From positions 1 through 40,865 of the forward strand of contig WTHQ01000011.1 of the NCBI GenBank assembly GCA_011523055.1: 40,865 nucleotides of DNA, written 5' to 3'. The notes beneath the pieces were generated by a model. It worked only from the letters and a program-made list of their open reading frames with translations. It ran no database searches and was not told where the DNA came from. Position numbers and translations under genes: made by a program. Shown piece by piece: positions 1 to 8,684 of this stretch; position 1 is the stretch's first letter; every line of letters starts with the position of its first letter. This DNA is from Methanobacteriota archaeon (GTDB lineage: Archaea; Thermoplasmatota; Poseidoniia; Poseidoniales; Thalassarchaeaceae).

Positions 1-3000
1 AGGCGTCCTCTTGGTCCGGGACCCCATCACCGTCATCGTCCGAGTCAGCGTTGTCCCCGGTTCCATCAGAGTCCGTATCCACGGATTCGAGAGGGTCCGT
101 TGGGAAAGCGTCATTCAGATCCAGCACACCGTCTCCGTCGTCATCCAAGTCCGCATTGGAACCAACTCCATCCGAGTCAAGATCGTCCCATTCACTGGGA
201 TCCAGGGGGAAGGCATCGGCGGTGTCGTTGAATCCATCGTTGTCGTCATCTAGATCCGCGTTGTCGCCTATTCCATCGGAGTCAGTGTCAATCCACTCTG
301 CGCTGTCATACGGGAATGAGTCCAATCCGTCTGAGTAGCCGTCATTGTCATCATCTGGGTCGAGGGTATCGCATAGTAGGTCCTGATCGGAGTCCAATGG
401 AATCGAGGCGTTATTCCCCGGGTCAGTTCCGCATTGAATCTCAATGAGATCCAACCAGCCATCGTTGTCGTCATCTAGATCCGCGTTATCGCCTATACCA
501 TCCCCATCATTATCCGATGACTCTGTGTCATCAAGGGGAAAGTGATCGAGGTCATCCAGGACGCCATCATTGTCGTCGTCATGGTCCCTCTCGGTTCCAT
601 AATCTGTTATCTCTGGATTTGTCATGAATAGGCTCGTAGGCAATGTGATATCATCGATCCATGCTGAATCCAGACCATTTGAAACGGTCACATCCTTGCT
701 GTACGTCCACATGAGGGTGTGGGTGCCGGGTTGTAATGTGAATGAGTGGTTTGTCCAGCCGACGTCTCCGGACCAGGACTCAATTTGGGTCCCATCGATG
801 TAGAATTCCAAGAAGTCATACCCAGATTCCGAGTCTACCTTGTAAGCGAAGCTGCCCATAGATCCCTCTGTGGCTACCACTAAGGAAATCGAAGACACCG
901 AATTGTCACTGATCGATCCGGACCTCAGTGACTTGGTCCCGGAGTTTGACTCCGAGCTCTGAACGTACCATGGGACACCAGTGCCGAGATCCCATTGGAA
1001 TGTTGAGTTCAGGTCTTGGCCCTCAAATCCATCTGTCTGGTAGTTGCAGCAGACTGGCTTGTATGTCTCGTCTGCCTTCCCATCTCCATCTGTGTCTTGC
1101 CAGGCCTGGACGTCTAATGGGAAAGCGTCCATACTGTCCTCTATGCCATCCCCGTCATCGTCCATGTCAATATCATCGCATAGTCCATCGGAGTCGGTAT
1201 CTGCTGATGGCATACTCAGTGGGTTATATGGATCAGTCCCACAAACCAACTCAGATGTGTTCGGCCATGTGTCGCCATCAATGTCATCGTCCATGGCATC
1301 GCACATTCCGTCACTGTCAGTGTCCAGGGGTACTGAGCTGGAGTCATTGAGCAACGAGCCGCAAAGGTTCTCCTCTTCATCGGACCATCCGTCACCATCG
1401 GCATCAGCATCGGTCCCGTGGATCACGAGTTGCCAGTCATTGACAGAGCCATTTGAGGAGGTTGGATTTACATCGATCACCTCAATAGTCCAGGTTCCTG
1501 AACTTATCTCGTCAAAGTGGTGCATGCTTACCATTTTGTGGTACCTCATATCTCCATAGTCTGCAGGATTGGTATCTGCAAGTATCGAGGTATACCCACT
1601 GGGTGAGGTCAGGGTGATTATGAGATCTCCGGGATCTTCATGGTCTATGTCCATGTAAAGTTCAACACTTTCGATGCTTACCAACTCGGTGACTGTGTGG
1701 CTAAAAGTCAGGGGGGAGGATGTCGTAGGAATGTTGACTGAGGGTGTGTACAATGGTGAGGTGACATTTACTTCAGGGCCAAGGTGCGTCCAGTTCTCTG
1801 CCAAGTTCACAGCTGCTGTGGCATCGACCATTCCGAATCCGTAGTAGTGACTAACGGGCAAGCCAGCGCCGTTCACCGACCAGTTCTCGTGGTTGGCGTC
1901 GTTTTGATTGGAAGAATGCACCAATATCGATTGCATATCTCGCCAAGTCAGCGTTGGATCTGCTTCTAGGATCAAGGCGGTTAGCCCAGCGACCTTGGGT
2001 CCCGATGATGAAGTCCCTCCAAAGTCATCCGTGTAATTGGTTGTACTATATCCCACACTGCCTGTCCTGTCGGCGGTTGTTATCCCAAGGGCCTCGCCAT
2101 TCGAGGGGGCGACAACTAGCACTGGTGCTCCGATGCTGGAATACCACGACTGGGCCCCACTGTAACCTATGGCACCTATCGCGATGGTGTATCTTGACTT
2201 TTGGTATCCCTTTTGATTGACATTCGCGTCTGACGTGTAGTAATTCCCTGCTGAGAATGTGAAGATGCTACCAAGCGTGGACCTTCCGTCATAGGCTCCT
2301 GACTCCAACATGGCCGCGCTGCTTGAGCTGAGGCCTACGTAACCTGCATCTGGATAACCCCAAGAGTTGTGATAGATATCGATGTCCTGGTTGAAGTCAG
2401 ATAGTGCAGGAACTGCACTTCCGGCGCCGCACAGAAACCGTGCATGGTTGTGTGTAGCACCCCATGCCACGCCCGCTATTCCAATTCCATTATTTCCTAC
2501 TCCGGCCGCGACGCCAGAGACTGCAGTGCCATGGTTGTCACTTGCCTGCACGGGATTCGGGTCAGGGTCATTATCGCAATAGTCGTACGAGGTGGTTGAA
2601 TCATAGGTCGCTTGAAGGTCCTCATGGGCTGTATCAAGTCCATCATCAACAACACGAATTAGGACTCCAGAGCCATTGTACCTCTCCCAAGCGCCTGTTA
2701 TGTTCAAATCAACGCCGGCTACGGAATTATGCTGCCCAGTGTTGATCAGGTGCCATTGGTCTGGGATCATTGGATCGTTTGGTACCCCCATTGCAACAGG
2801 CTCAAGACCATCGAATATTGGTGTAAACAACTCTATTTCCCCGTATTCTTGTAACCTTTCCAGTTCAGTTTGAGGTATCGAATCTCCTGGAATTATGAAT
2901 ACGTCTTCCAGGAATGGGTCAGGAATGAGCATTTCATCAGACATGGTCTTTAGCAACGGGTCTTTGTCGTCAGCTACGACCGTCCACCCCTGGATCTCAG

Positions 3001-3217
3001 CGTCTTTGATTCGTTCCTCAAGATAGGCACTCTCGCGTGCAAAAGACCATTGCAGCTCAGTCGAAAGGGCGTCAATGATCGGTGTCGAGTGGCTGAACAG
3101 CGATGTGGTTTCTGGGGCCTCCGTTTCTGACCAGGTCTCAGCCTGTGCAGCTGGTGCGATTGTGCTCAGAATCATCAACAAGACGAGTGCGCTGGACTTG
3201 GCCCTCTCGGTGTGCAT
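1..3217 (-). CDS. Secreted kexin-like subtilase (S8) with P domain and thrombospondin type 3 repeats, 3' end outside window
   Basis: This is a large exported serine endopeptidase, read on the minus strand with no stop before base 1, so at least 1072 residues are present and the C terminus is missing. The ATG at 3217 opens a signal peptide (MHTERAKSSALVLLMILS, then an AxA-like site). A propeptide follows. The catalytic triad is visible in kexin/furin style: Asp191 in VVDDGLDTAHEDL, His229 in NHGTAVSGVAAG and Ser403 in GGTSSSGPKVAGL. Residues about 486-597 form a proprotein convertase P domain (GDLIITLTSPSG, SGTWTIEVID). An Asp-rich Ca-binding thrombospondin-3 block spans about 600-712, a MAM/jelly-roll-like domain (SESGYDFLEFYIDG, SAWIDDI) about 719-859, and further DxDxDG repeats run to the edge. 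It probably degrades or matures proteins outside the cell. Family assignment is firm; substrate is unknown. Confidence 0.93.
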   Translation of the reverse strand, partial: MHTERAKSSALVLLMILSTIAPAAQAETWSETEAPETTSLFSHSTPIIDALSTELQWSFARESAYLEERIKDAEIQGWTVVADDKDPLLKTMSDEMLIPDPFLEDVFIIPGDSIPQTELERLQEYGEIELFTPIFDGLEPVAMGVPNDPMIPDQWHLINTGQHNSVAGVDLNITGAWERYNGSGVLIRVVDDGLDTAHEDLQATYDSTTSYDYCDNDPDPNPVQASDNHGTAVSGVAAGVGNNGIGIAGVAWGATHNHARFLCGAGSAVPALSDFNQDIDIYHNSWGYPDAGYVGLSSSSAAMLESGAYDGRSTLGSIFTFSAGNYYTSDANVNQKGYQKSRYTIAIGAIGYSGAQSWYSSIGAPVLVVAPSNGEALGITTADRTGSVGYSTTNYTDDFGGTSSSGPKVAGLTALILEADPTLTWRDMQSILVHSSNQNDANHENWSVNGAGLPVSHYYGFGMVDATAAVNLAENWTHLGPEVNVTSPLYTPSVNIPTTSSPLTFSHTVTELVSIESVELYMDIDHEDPGDLIITLTSPSGYTSILADTNPADYGDMRYHKMVSMHHFDEISSGTWTIEVIDVNPTSSNGSVNDWQLVIHGTDADADGDGWSDEEENLCGSLLNDSSSVPLDTDSDGMCDAMDDDIDGDTWPNTSELVCGTDPYNPLSMPSADTDSDGLCDDIDMDDDGDGIEDSMDAFPLDVQAWQDTDGDGKADETYKPVCCNYQTDGFEGQDLNSTFQWDLGTGVPWYVQSSESNSGTKSLRSGSISDNSVSSISLVVATEGSMGSFAYKVDSESGYDFLEFYIDGTQIESWSGDVGWTNHSFTLQPGTHTLMWTYSKDVTVSNGLDSAWIDDITLPTSLFMTNPEITDYGTERDHDDDNDGVLDDLDHFPLDDTESSDNDGDGIGDNADLDDDNDGWLDLIEIQCGTDPGNNASIPLDSDQDLLCDTLDPDDDNDGYSDGLDSFPYDSAEWIDTDSDGIGDNADLDDDNDGFNDTADAFPLDPSEWDDLDSDGVGSNADLDDDGDGVLDLNDAFPTDPLESVDTDSDGTGDNADSDDDGDGVPDQEDA

Positions 3218-3302
3218 ATCCCATTTCAGTGAGTTCTGCGTTTTAATTGGTGTTCTCTTTTGGCTTCATTCGGCATGATTAGTATCATTATGGCGCCGTA
3301 GG

Positions 3303-3387
3303 TGGTGCAGGCGGCAGGATTCGAACCTGCGAAGCACTATGCAGCGGATCTTGAGCCCGCCCCCTTTGACCACTCGGGTACACCTGC
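3303..3387 (-). tRNA. tRNA-Leu (anticodon CAA)
   Basis: Read on the minus strand, the gene folds as a type II tRNA of 85 nt including an encoded CCA. The acceptor arm GCAGGTG pairs with CGCCTGC, with discriminator A. The anticodon arm GCGGG/TCCGC encloses loop CTCAAGA, giving anticodon CAA, which reads UUG. A long variable arm precedes the T arm with GTTCGAATC. No intron is seen. It lies between the divergent subtilase and GINS51 genes, and a perfect 10-base palindrome (CCTTCGAAGG, 3391-3400) sits just upstream of its 5' end. Confidence 0.95.
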
Positions 3388-3490
3388 GACCCTTCGAAGG
3401 ATGTTTTGTTATTGAGTTCGACGGAAGCATGGCGATTATGTCAGAGTTGGTAAGGAATCATTCAAGGATCGCTCACCCAAGGGAGGGTTT

Positions 3491-4333
3491 GTGAGCGGAG
3501 TGGAAGAGGGCAAGAATCTCGCCCTAACTCCTGGTGAACTCGACCGAGTCGAGAAGGCAATCTTTGAGGTTGCACGCCAGCAACGAGGGAAACTGGTCCC
3601 TGTCCCATTGCCCTTTCCCGATTATTGGAGTCGTGTTGTGGAGTTGATCATTCATTTGGAGCAGGAAGTAGACGATATGCGTCGGGAAGGAGTTGGGAGC
3701 GCACGCTTGTCTACCGGCACAAGGAGGCTCTCAAACATCAGGACCCAATTGCGCAATCTGGCTAATCTAAGGTTAAGTGCGCTGACCAGTGACGCGGTTC
3801 TAGATTCGTTATTGGGACGGAAAAAGGATGGCTCCATCAATACGGGCGGTTCAATAGACTGGTCAAAAATGGACGTTAATGAGAGGGTTTTTCACACTGA
3901 GGTATCGAATGCGGTCGATAAGTTTCGAAGGGTCTCATCGTGGAATTTGCTCATGGGCGTTGAGGAAGTGGTTGGGGAACAATCAGTCGGAGTTCCCGAA
4001 TTAGTTGACTTCGATAGAGCTGATTCAGGTGACCTAGCTCCCATGCCAGTGCCTACTGCCACAATTCCCGTTGATTGGGATGACCCAGACATGGACGAAG
4101 AGGACAGGATCAGAGCAATAGACGCAGGTTATCACGAAGCGCCACCTGCACCAACTCCTGTCGCACCAAAAGCAAATTCAGTCCGTGTTCGGATAATTCA
4201 GAACAGTGATGATCCAGTGATAGATGAAGAAGGGCGTGAAATAAGAATAGTAAAAGGCGATCTCTGCGAATGTTCACCCGAAATGAGTGAGACCCTGATT
4301 ACAATTGGCCTGGCGGAGCTAGTCGACGCCTGA
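3491..4333 (+). CDS. gins51: GINS complex subunit, archaeal GINS51 type
   Basis: This replication protein would be part of the archaeal CMG-like helicase (GINS with MCM and a Cdc45/RecJ homologue). The 280-residue product has the GINS51 order. A helical A domain lies at about residues 10-165, with a helix-rich core around TRRLSNIRTQLRNLANLRLS and a second half ending in DKFRRVSSWNLL. An acidic Pro-rich linker spans about 170-225. A small C-terminal B domain (VRVRIIQNSDDPVIDEEG, then KGDLCECSPEMSETL and GLAELVDA) matches the GINS B fold with its typical GLAEL end. The GTG start at 3491 is supported by GGGAGG about 4 nt upstream. It is followed 40 nt later by the PepC-like gene. Identification rests on architecture and local motifs, since GINS sequences diverge strongly. 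Confidence 0.8.
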   Translation: MSGVEEGKNLALTPGELDRVEKAIFEVARQQRGKLVPVPLPFPDYWSRVVELIIHLEQEVDDMRREGVGSARLSTGTRRLSNIRTQLRNLANLRLSALTSDAVLDSLLGRKKDGSINTGGSIDWSKMDVNERVFHTEVSNAVDKFRRVSSWNLLMGVEEVVGEQSVGVPELVDFDRADSGDLAPMPVPTATIPVDWDDPDMDEEDRIRAIDAGYHEAPPAPTPVAPKANSVRVRIIQNSDDPVIDEEGREIRIVKGDLCECSPEMSETLITIGLAELVDA

Positions 4334-4373
4334 ACGAGCAACAACGAAGTGCCGTTGGTTCAAGGGACCTCTC

Positions 4374-5729
4374 ATGTCTGACGATGGTTCCATCAGCATA
4401 GAGATGATCCAAGCCCTTCGAAAGAGCTTCTCAGAGGATCCCACAGGAAAGATCGTGCAAAACGCCTTGACCAATGGTCATCTGATAGATGTTGCATTGG
4501 ATCGGTCGCTGATTCAGAGAACTGACGCAACATTCAGCACGAAGTTGGACCAATGGAAGGCCACGAATCAAAAATCTAGCGGAAGATGTTGGTTGTTCGC
4601 GGCTTTGAACCTATTCAGACCCGGAGCAATGGAGCAGATGAATGTGAAGGAGTTCGAATTCAGTCAAGCTCATATCCACTTTTGGGACAAGTTCGAGCGT
4701 TCGAATTGCTTCCTTGAGTCAATAATTGAGTTGGGTAGCCGGAACATCGAGGACAGGACGGTGCATTTTCTTCTGAATGACCCAATTGGAGACGGGGGTC
4801 AGTGGAATATGGCCATGAACTTGATTCGCAAACATGGTTTGGTCCCTAAATCAGTATTCCCCGAATCCCAATCAAGCAGTGCTACGAGGTGGATGAATGC
4901 TAGCCTGAAAGACCTTCTGAGATCCTCAGCATGCGAATTGAGGAAAATGATCTCCGATGGGATGGAATTAGAAAAAATACGAGCAAGGAAAGAGGAGATG
5001 GTAGGGAATGTCTGGAGGTTGTTGTGTATGCATCTTGGGACTCCTCCTGAGAGATTTGATTGGCAGTGGAGGGATAAGGACAACAAATTTCACAGGAAGG
5101 GCGAGATGACCCCATTGGAATTTTCTTCGGAGTTTGTCAGCGTTGATTGGGATGACTATGTTTGTCTGGTCCATGACCCCAGGAATGAGATGTATAGAAC
5201 CTACACTGTGGATAGGCTGCAGAATGTGGCCGGAGGGCCACCCGTGGTCTACCTGAACATCCCCATTATGGAAATAAAGAGGATCACCATGGAGATTATC
5301 GAAGGAGGGCTGCCTGTCTGGATGGGTTGTGATGTTGGGAAGCAGATGCACAGGAAGAAGGGGCTGTGGGATTCGAAGCTCTATGACTTACAGGGGTTGT
5401 ATGGATTTGATTATGGCATGAGCAAGCGAGACAGACTGATTCACGGGCAGACTGTGATGACTCATGCTATGCTGTTCACTGGTGTGGACGTAGTCGACGG
5501 GACCCCAAGAAGGTGGAGGGTCGAGAACTCATGGGGGACCAAGGACAGCGGGGAGAATGGATTCTTTACGATGAATGATAACTGGTTCGACGAATATATG
5601 TTCGAAATAGCCTCACCAGTCTCGAGACTCGACTCAGACATGAAGGAGGGGCTCAAAACCACACCATTAGTCCTGCCAGCTTGGGATCCGATGGGATCCC
5701 TCGCCAGAAGACGGGGCATGATTTTTTGA
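4374..5729 (+). CDS. pepC: Bleomycin hydrolase/aminopeptidase C-type cysteine peptidase (C1B)
   Basis: The 451-residue protein is a cytoplasmic papain-fold aminopeptidase of the PepC/bleomycin hydrolase family, which trims peptides from the N terminus. The active site is complete: oxyanion Gln66 and nucleophile Cys72 in NQKSSGRCWLFAALN, His364 in MTHAMLFTGVD and Asn385 in WRVENSWGTKDSG. The length fits the family (about 440-470), and there is no signal peptide, so it probably acts on imported peptides from the extracellular proteases encoded nearby. In known members a C-terminal tail reaches into the active site; whether the end ARRRGMIF does so here is not clear. Its stop codon abuts the stop of the convergent uS10 gene. 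A run of six T in the last codons may double as a termination signal. Confidence 0.93.
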   Translation: MSDDGSISIEMIQALRKSFSEDPTGKIVQNALTNGHLIDVALDRSLIQRTDATFSTKLDQWKATNQKSSGRCWLFAALNLFRPGAMEQMNVKEFEFSQAHIHFWDKFERSNCFLESIIELGSRNIEDRTVHFLLNDPIGDGGQWNMAMNLIRKHGLVPKSVFPESQSSSATRWMNASLKDLLRSSACELRKMISDGMELEKIRARKEEMVGNVWRLLCMHLGTPPERFDWQWRDKDNKFHRKGEMTPLEFSSEFVSVDWDDYVCLVHDPRNEMYRTYTVDRLQNVAGGPPVVYLNIPIMEIKRITMEIIEGGLPVWMGCDVGKQMHRKKGLWDSKLYDLQGLYGFDYGMSKRDRLIHGQTVMTHAMLFTGVDVVDGTPRRWRVENSWGTKDSGENGFFTMNDNWFDEYMFEIASPVSRLDSDMKEGLKTTPLVLPAWDPMGSLARRRGMIF

Positions 5730-6059
5730 TCAAGCGAGATTTCTCAACGACAGCTCGATGGTTACTGAGTCGGGAATGGGGATCCTGAGTACCTGTCGAA
5801 GAGCTGTTTCGTCCTTGGCAGTGTTCGTGACGAGCTCTAGGAGCCTCTTGTGGATCCGCATCTCCCAATGGTCATAGGTCTCGGATCCTTCTCCAGAGGG
5901 AGCCTTCCTGCATGGCACGACCAACTTCCTCGTTGGGAGTGGAATCGGCCCTCTGAGCTTCACCCCGGATTCTTCGGATATCCTCTTTATCTGGGTGCAG
6001 ACAGTGTCCACATCCTCGTGGTTCTCTCCAGTCAATTTTATTGTGGTGACAACTGGCAT
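5730..6059 (-). CDS. rps10: Small subunit ribosomal protein uS10
   Basis: This is ribosomal protein uS10 of the 30S head, 109 residues from the ATG at 6059. Diagnostic motifs are TTIKLTGENHEDVD near the start, SGVKLRGPIPLPTRKLVVP in the middle, and HWEMRIHKRLLEL and IPDSVTIELSL near the end, all matching archaeal S10. A longer reading from 6116 would overlap the EF-1alpha gene and adds an Arg-rich segment absent from the family, so the internal ATG, 25 nt after the EF-1alpha stop, is preferred. The order EF-1alpha then uS10 is the standard archaeal pairing and implies co-transcription. The rest of the usual str cluster (S12, S7, EF-2) is not adjacent here. Confidence 0.95.
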   Translation of the reverse strand: MPVVTTIKLTGENHEDVDTVCTQIKRISEESGVKLRGPIPLPTRKLVVPCRKAPSGEGSETYDHWEMRIHKRLLELVTNTAKDETALRQVLRIPIPDSVTIELSLRNLA

Positions 6060-6084
6060 CCAGTCTACACCCCATTTCCTAGGT

Positions 6085-7368
6085 TCAAGCCTTCTTCTCG
6101 ATCTTAGCGCAGACACCGGCCGCTACAGTCTTGCCCATGTCGCGGATAGCGAATCTAGATAGCTCAGGGAACGCATCTTGCTGCTCTATTGCCATCGGCT
6201 TTGTGGGTTGGAACCTTACGAGTGCTGCATCCCCTGACTTGAGGAAGGCTGGGGTCTCACCCGTCTTCAAGTTCTTCACGAGCTCGACGAACCTTACAGC
6301 TACCTGAGCGGTGTGGGCGTGAAACACGGGAGTGTAGCCAACGCCGACAGCCTTTGGTATGTCCATTATCTGGATGTTGCCCAAGAAGGTCTCATCGTGT
6401 CTGACGAAGGTTGGTGGGTTCTCTTGGTACCCCGCAATGTCTCCTCTCCTAATGTCAGTGACTGCCAGGCCCCTGACGTTGAACCCTACGTTGTCGCCGG
6501 GCTCGGCTCTGTCTACCTGTGTGTGGTGCATCTCAATGCTCTTGACCTCAGCGGATTTCTGACTTGGGTTGAAGACCACGGTCTTGCCTGGGTTGAGGAC
6601 TCCGGTCTCGATCTTCCCTACTGGAACCGTGCCTATGCCGCCTATCTTGTAGACGTCCTGGATTGGTAGCCTCAATGGGCGGTCAGTGGGCTTGGGAGGC
6701 ATCGTTATTGCGTCGATTGCCTCGAATAGGGTTGGGCCCTTGTACCAGGACATGTTGTCGCTCTTGTTGAAGATGTTCTCGCCGTTCTGTGACGAGCCAG
6801 CGATGAAGTTTACATCATCAGGCTTGAAGCCAGCCATCTTTAGCAGGTTGGAGACCTCTGTCTTGACTTCGTTGTACTTTGACTCCTGGTAGTCCACACC
6901 ACTGATGTCCATCTTGTTGATGTTTACGATTAGCTGGGTGACTCCAAGAACTCTAGCGAGGAACGCGTGCTCCTTGGTCTGGGCGTTGACGCCGTCGTTT
7001 GCTGCGACGACCAAGACCGCTGCGTCTGCTTGGCTAGTGCCAGTGATCATGTTCTTCACGAAGTCCCTGTGCCCGGGAGCGTCGATGACTGTGAAGTAGT
7101 AATTGGGGGTGAAGAACTCCTTGTGTGCGACGTCGATGGTGATTCCGCGCTCTCGCTCTTCCTTGAGGCCGTCCATCACGTAGGCTAGACCGAACCCTGC
7201 CTTTCCAGACTCGCTTGCTAGCTTCTCATTCTTGTCGATTATGTGTTGTTCGATGTGTCCGCTGTCCAGGAGTAGTCTTCCGACGGTCGTTGACTTTCCG
7301 TGGTCGACGTGACCAATGAATACGATATTTAGATGCGGCTTGCTTTTATCTTCCCACTGTGAACCCAT
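6085..7368 (-). CDS. tuf: Translation elongation factor 1-alpha
   Basis: EF-1alpha is the GTPase that delivers aminoacyl-tRNA to the ribosome. The product is 427 residues from the ATG at 7368. GTPase motifs are present in order: GHVDHGKST (P-loop), the switch region with [26 protein letters not shown], and NINKMD. The two C-terminal beta-barrel domains follow, with [20 protein letters not shown] and a family-typical end. A GTG three codons upstream (7377) also keeps the frame, but the ATG has GAGGTG at the ideal distance (6 nt) and that GTG lies inside the SD itself. A TATA-like element within an inverted repeat lies at 7398-7419. It is probably co-transcribed with uS10. Confidence 0.97.
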   Translation of the reverse strand: MGSQWEDKSKPHLNIVFIGHVDHGKSTTVGRLLLDSGHIEQHIIDKNEKLASESGKAGFGLAYVMDGLKEERERGITIDVAHKEFFTPNYYFTVIDAPGHRDFVKNMITGTSQADAAVLVVAANDGVNAQTKEHAFLARVLGVTQLIVNINKMDISGVDYQESKYNEVKTEVSNLLKMAGFKPDDVNFIAGSSQNGENIFNKSDNMSWYKGPTLFEAIDAITMPPKPTDRPLRLPIQDVYKIGGIGTVPVGKIETGVLNPGKTVVFNPSQKSAEVKSIEMHHTQVDRAEPGDNVGFNVRGLAVTDIRRGDIAGYQENPPTFVRHDETFLGNIQIMDIPKAVGVGYTPVFHAHTAQVAVRFVELVKNLKTGETPAFLKSGDAALVRFQPTKPMAIEQQDAFPELSRFAIRDMGKTVAAGVCAKIEKKA

Positions 7369-7397
7369 GTTGTACACCTCTAGGTGAGCCGGCGACT

Positions 7398-7419
7398 TGA
7401 GGTGTGTATTTGAACCTCA
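7398..7419 (-). promoter_or_regulatory. Candidate tuf promoter: TATA-like box inside a 6-bp inverted repeat
   Basis: On the coding strand the sequence TGAGGT, a 10-base AT-rich spacer TCAAATACAC, then ACCTCA forms a perfect inverted repeat. The spacer resembles an archaeal TATA box and lies about 37-46 nt upstream of the EF-1alpha ATG. That would put transcription start near 7382 with a short leader carrying the GAGGTG ribosome binding site. The promoter role is inferred from spacing and composition; the inverted arms could bind a dimeric regulator or be chance. Confidence 0.4.
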
Positions 7420-7472
7420 CCCCCCGAGGCTATCTTGAATTGGCTCCACACTAGGGCGATTGGTTTGCGAGC

Positions 7473-8636
7473 CTACCTATACTGGAGCTCGATTATGAAC
7501 GAGTTGATCTTGGTGTTGTGGCTCTCATCATTTGAGAGGTCAACAGACCAAGTATTGGCCTGGAATGCCCTTATTGTCGAGCCGCTGACGACCTGCCATA
7601 TGCAATACTCGTCATCTTGACAGTCATCACCAGCATCGCGGTTCTCATCCTCGATCTGTGTGGTGTTCGAAACCTCCTTGTCCTGAGAGGTTGTATTGTA
7701 GAGGAACAAGTCCAGCTTGTTGGCGGTTGTTGCCCCGCCGGTGAATATGGGTTGGTCATCGTCCTCTTGCGGGTACTCAAGCTTCACCCTTAGATAGCGG
7801 ATTCTATCTTTGCCGTCCGCGTCATAGGTGACAGGGAAATCCCAAGCCATTTCCACGGGATCATTGATGCTGGCGTCAATGATGAAGTCCTTCCACTCAC
7901 CTCTGTAATTCACGTAGACCATCATCTCGTCGGTGTCGGTGAGTCCATTACTCGAAGTTACGGTCAATTTAACCTCAAAAGCCCCACCTGTTTTTTCAAA
8001 CGTTACAACTTGTCCAGTCGCATCGTTATCGTTGTCCGCTATTCCATCGCCATCAGAATCCTCATTGGTGTCTAAGTCCCACTGCCAACTGTCGATGTAG
8101 TCGATTCCCCCCCCATCTGATGAGGAGCCGTCTATTTCGACAGTGGTGGTGAACTCTACTGACCTGTCCCCTTCATCCTTATCCTCGTCACAAACCCAGA
8201 TCAGGACGAAGTCTCCATTTGGTGCCTCTTCTCCGTCGCAATCCTCCATTTTTTCGCCAGTGATCAGGGCAGTTGGCTTCCTTGCTGTGGACTCTATCAC
8301 TGAAATGTTCTTTGTCAGAGAAGTCTCGTAATTACCATCGCCGACTGTGAGCTTGACGCTGTATGTGCCCTTGGCCGTGTAAGCGTGACTGGTGGTGAGC
8401 CCCGTGCCCAAGTTCCCGTCTCCAAAAGACCATGAGAACGTCAGCGAGTCGCCATCTGGATCTGAGCTGCCTGCCGCACTGAAGGTCACGGTGTCGCCTT
8501 CACGAACCGCTCCGGAGGGGTCTATGTTCATCTGGGCGGTCGGCGCCTCATTCAGACCGAGTGTGGCTAAACAGCCAGATAGAGCAGACAATGAGAGGAT
8601 AAGGGCGATGGTCGTGGCCCTAGTTGTGGCACTCAT
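7473..8636 (-). CDS. PKD-domain lipoprotein
   Basis: The 387-residue product is an exported surface lipoprotein of unknown specific role. The ATG at 8636 has GGGGAG upstream. The signal peptide ends in a lipobox, LSGC, with Cys22 as the likely lipid anchor. A PKD domain covers about residues 32-110, with the hallmark TFSWSFGDG and YSVKLTVGDG. A second PKD-like module spans about 165-245 (DSWQWDLDTNEDSDGDGIA, then FEVKLTVTSSNG) and contains a Ca-binding DSDGDG loop. The last about 140 residues look beta-rich and carry two close Cys (DDCQDDEYC). PKD modules usually mediate adhesion or space out surface domains. The gene lies between polB and the EF-1alpha gene on the same strand without an evident functional link. 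Confidence 0.85.
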   Translation of the reverse strand: MSATTRATTIALILSLSALSGCLATLGLNEAPTAQMNIDPSGAVREGDTVTFSAAGSSDPDGDSLTFSWSFGDGNLGTGLTTSHAYTAKGTYSVKLTVGDGNYETSLTKNISVIESTARKPTALITGEKMEDCDGEEAPNGDFVLIWVCDEDKDEGDRSVEFTTTVEIDGSSSDGGGIDYIDSWQWDLDTNEDSDGDGIADNDNDATGQVVTFEKTGGAFEVKLTVTSSNGLTDTDEMMVYVNYRGEWKDFIIDASINDPVEMAWDFPVTYDADGKDRIRYLRVKLEYPQEDDDQPIFTGGATTANKLDLFLYNTTSQDKEVSNTTQIEDENRDAGDDCQDDEYCIWQVVSGSTIRAFQANTWSVDLSNDESHNTKINSFIIELQYR

Positions 8637-8684
8637 GGCAGTACTCCCCGGGTGATTGGAAATGAATCCTGCGATTGAATGATC

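Noticed and set aside
3391-3400. Perfect palindrome CCTTCGAAGG upstream of tRNA-Leu
   Set aside because: Ten bases is short enough to occur by chance and no second copy was noticed at the other tRNA genes.
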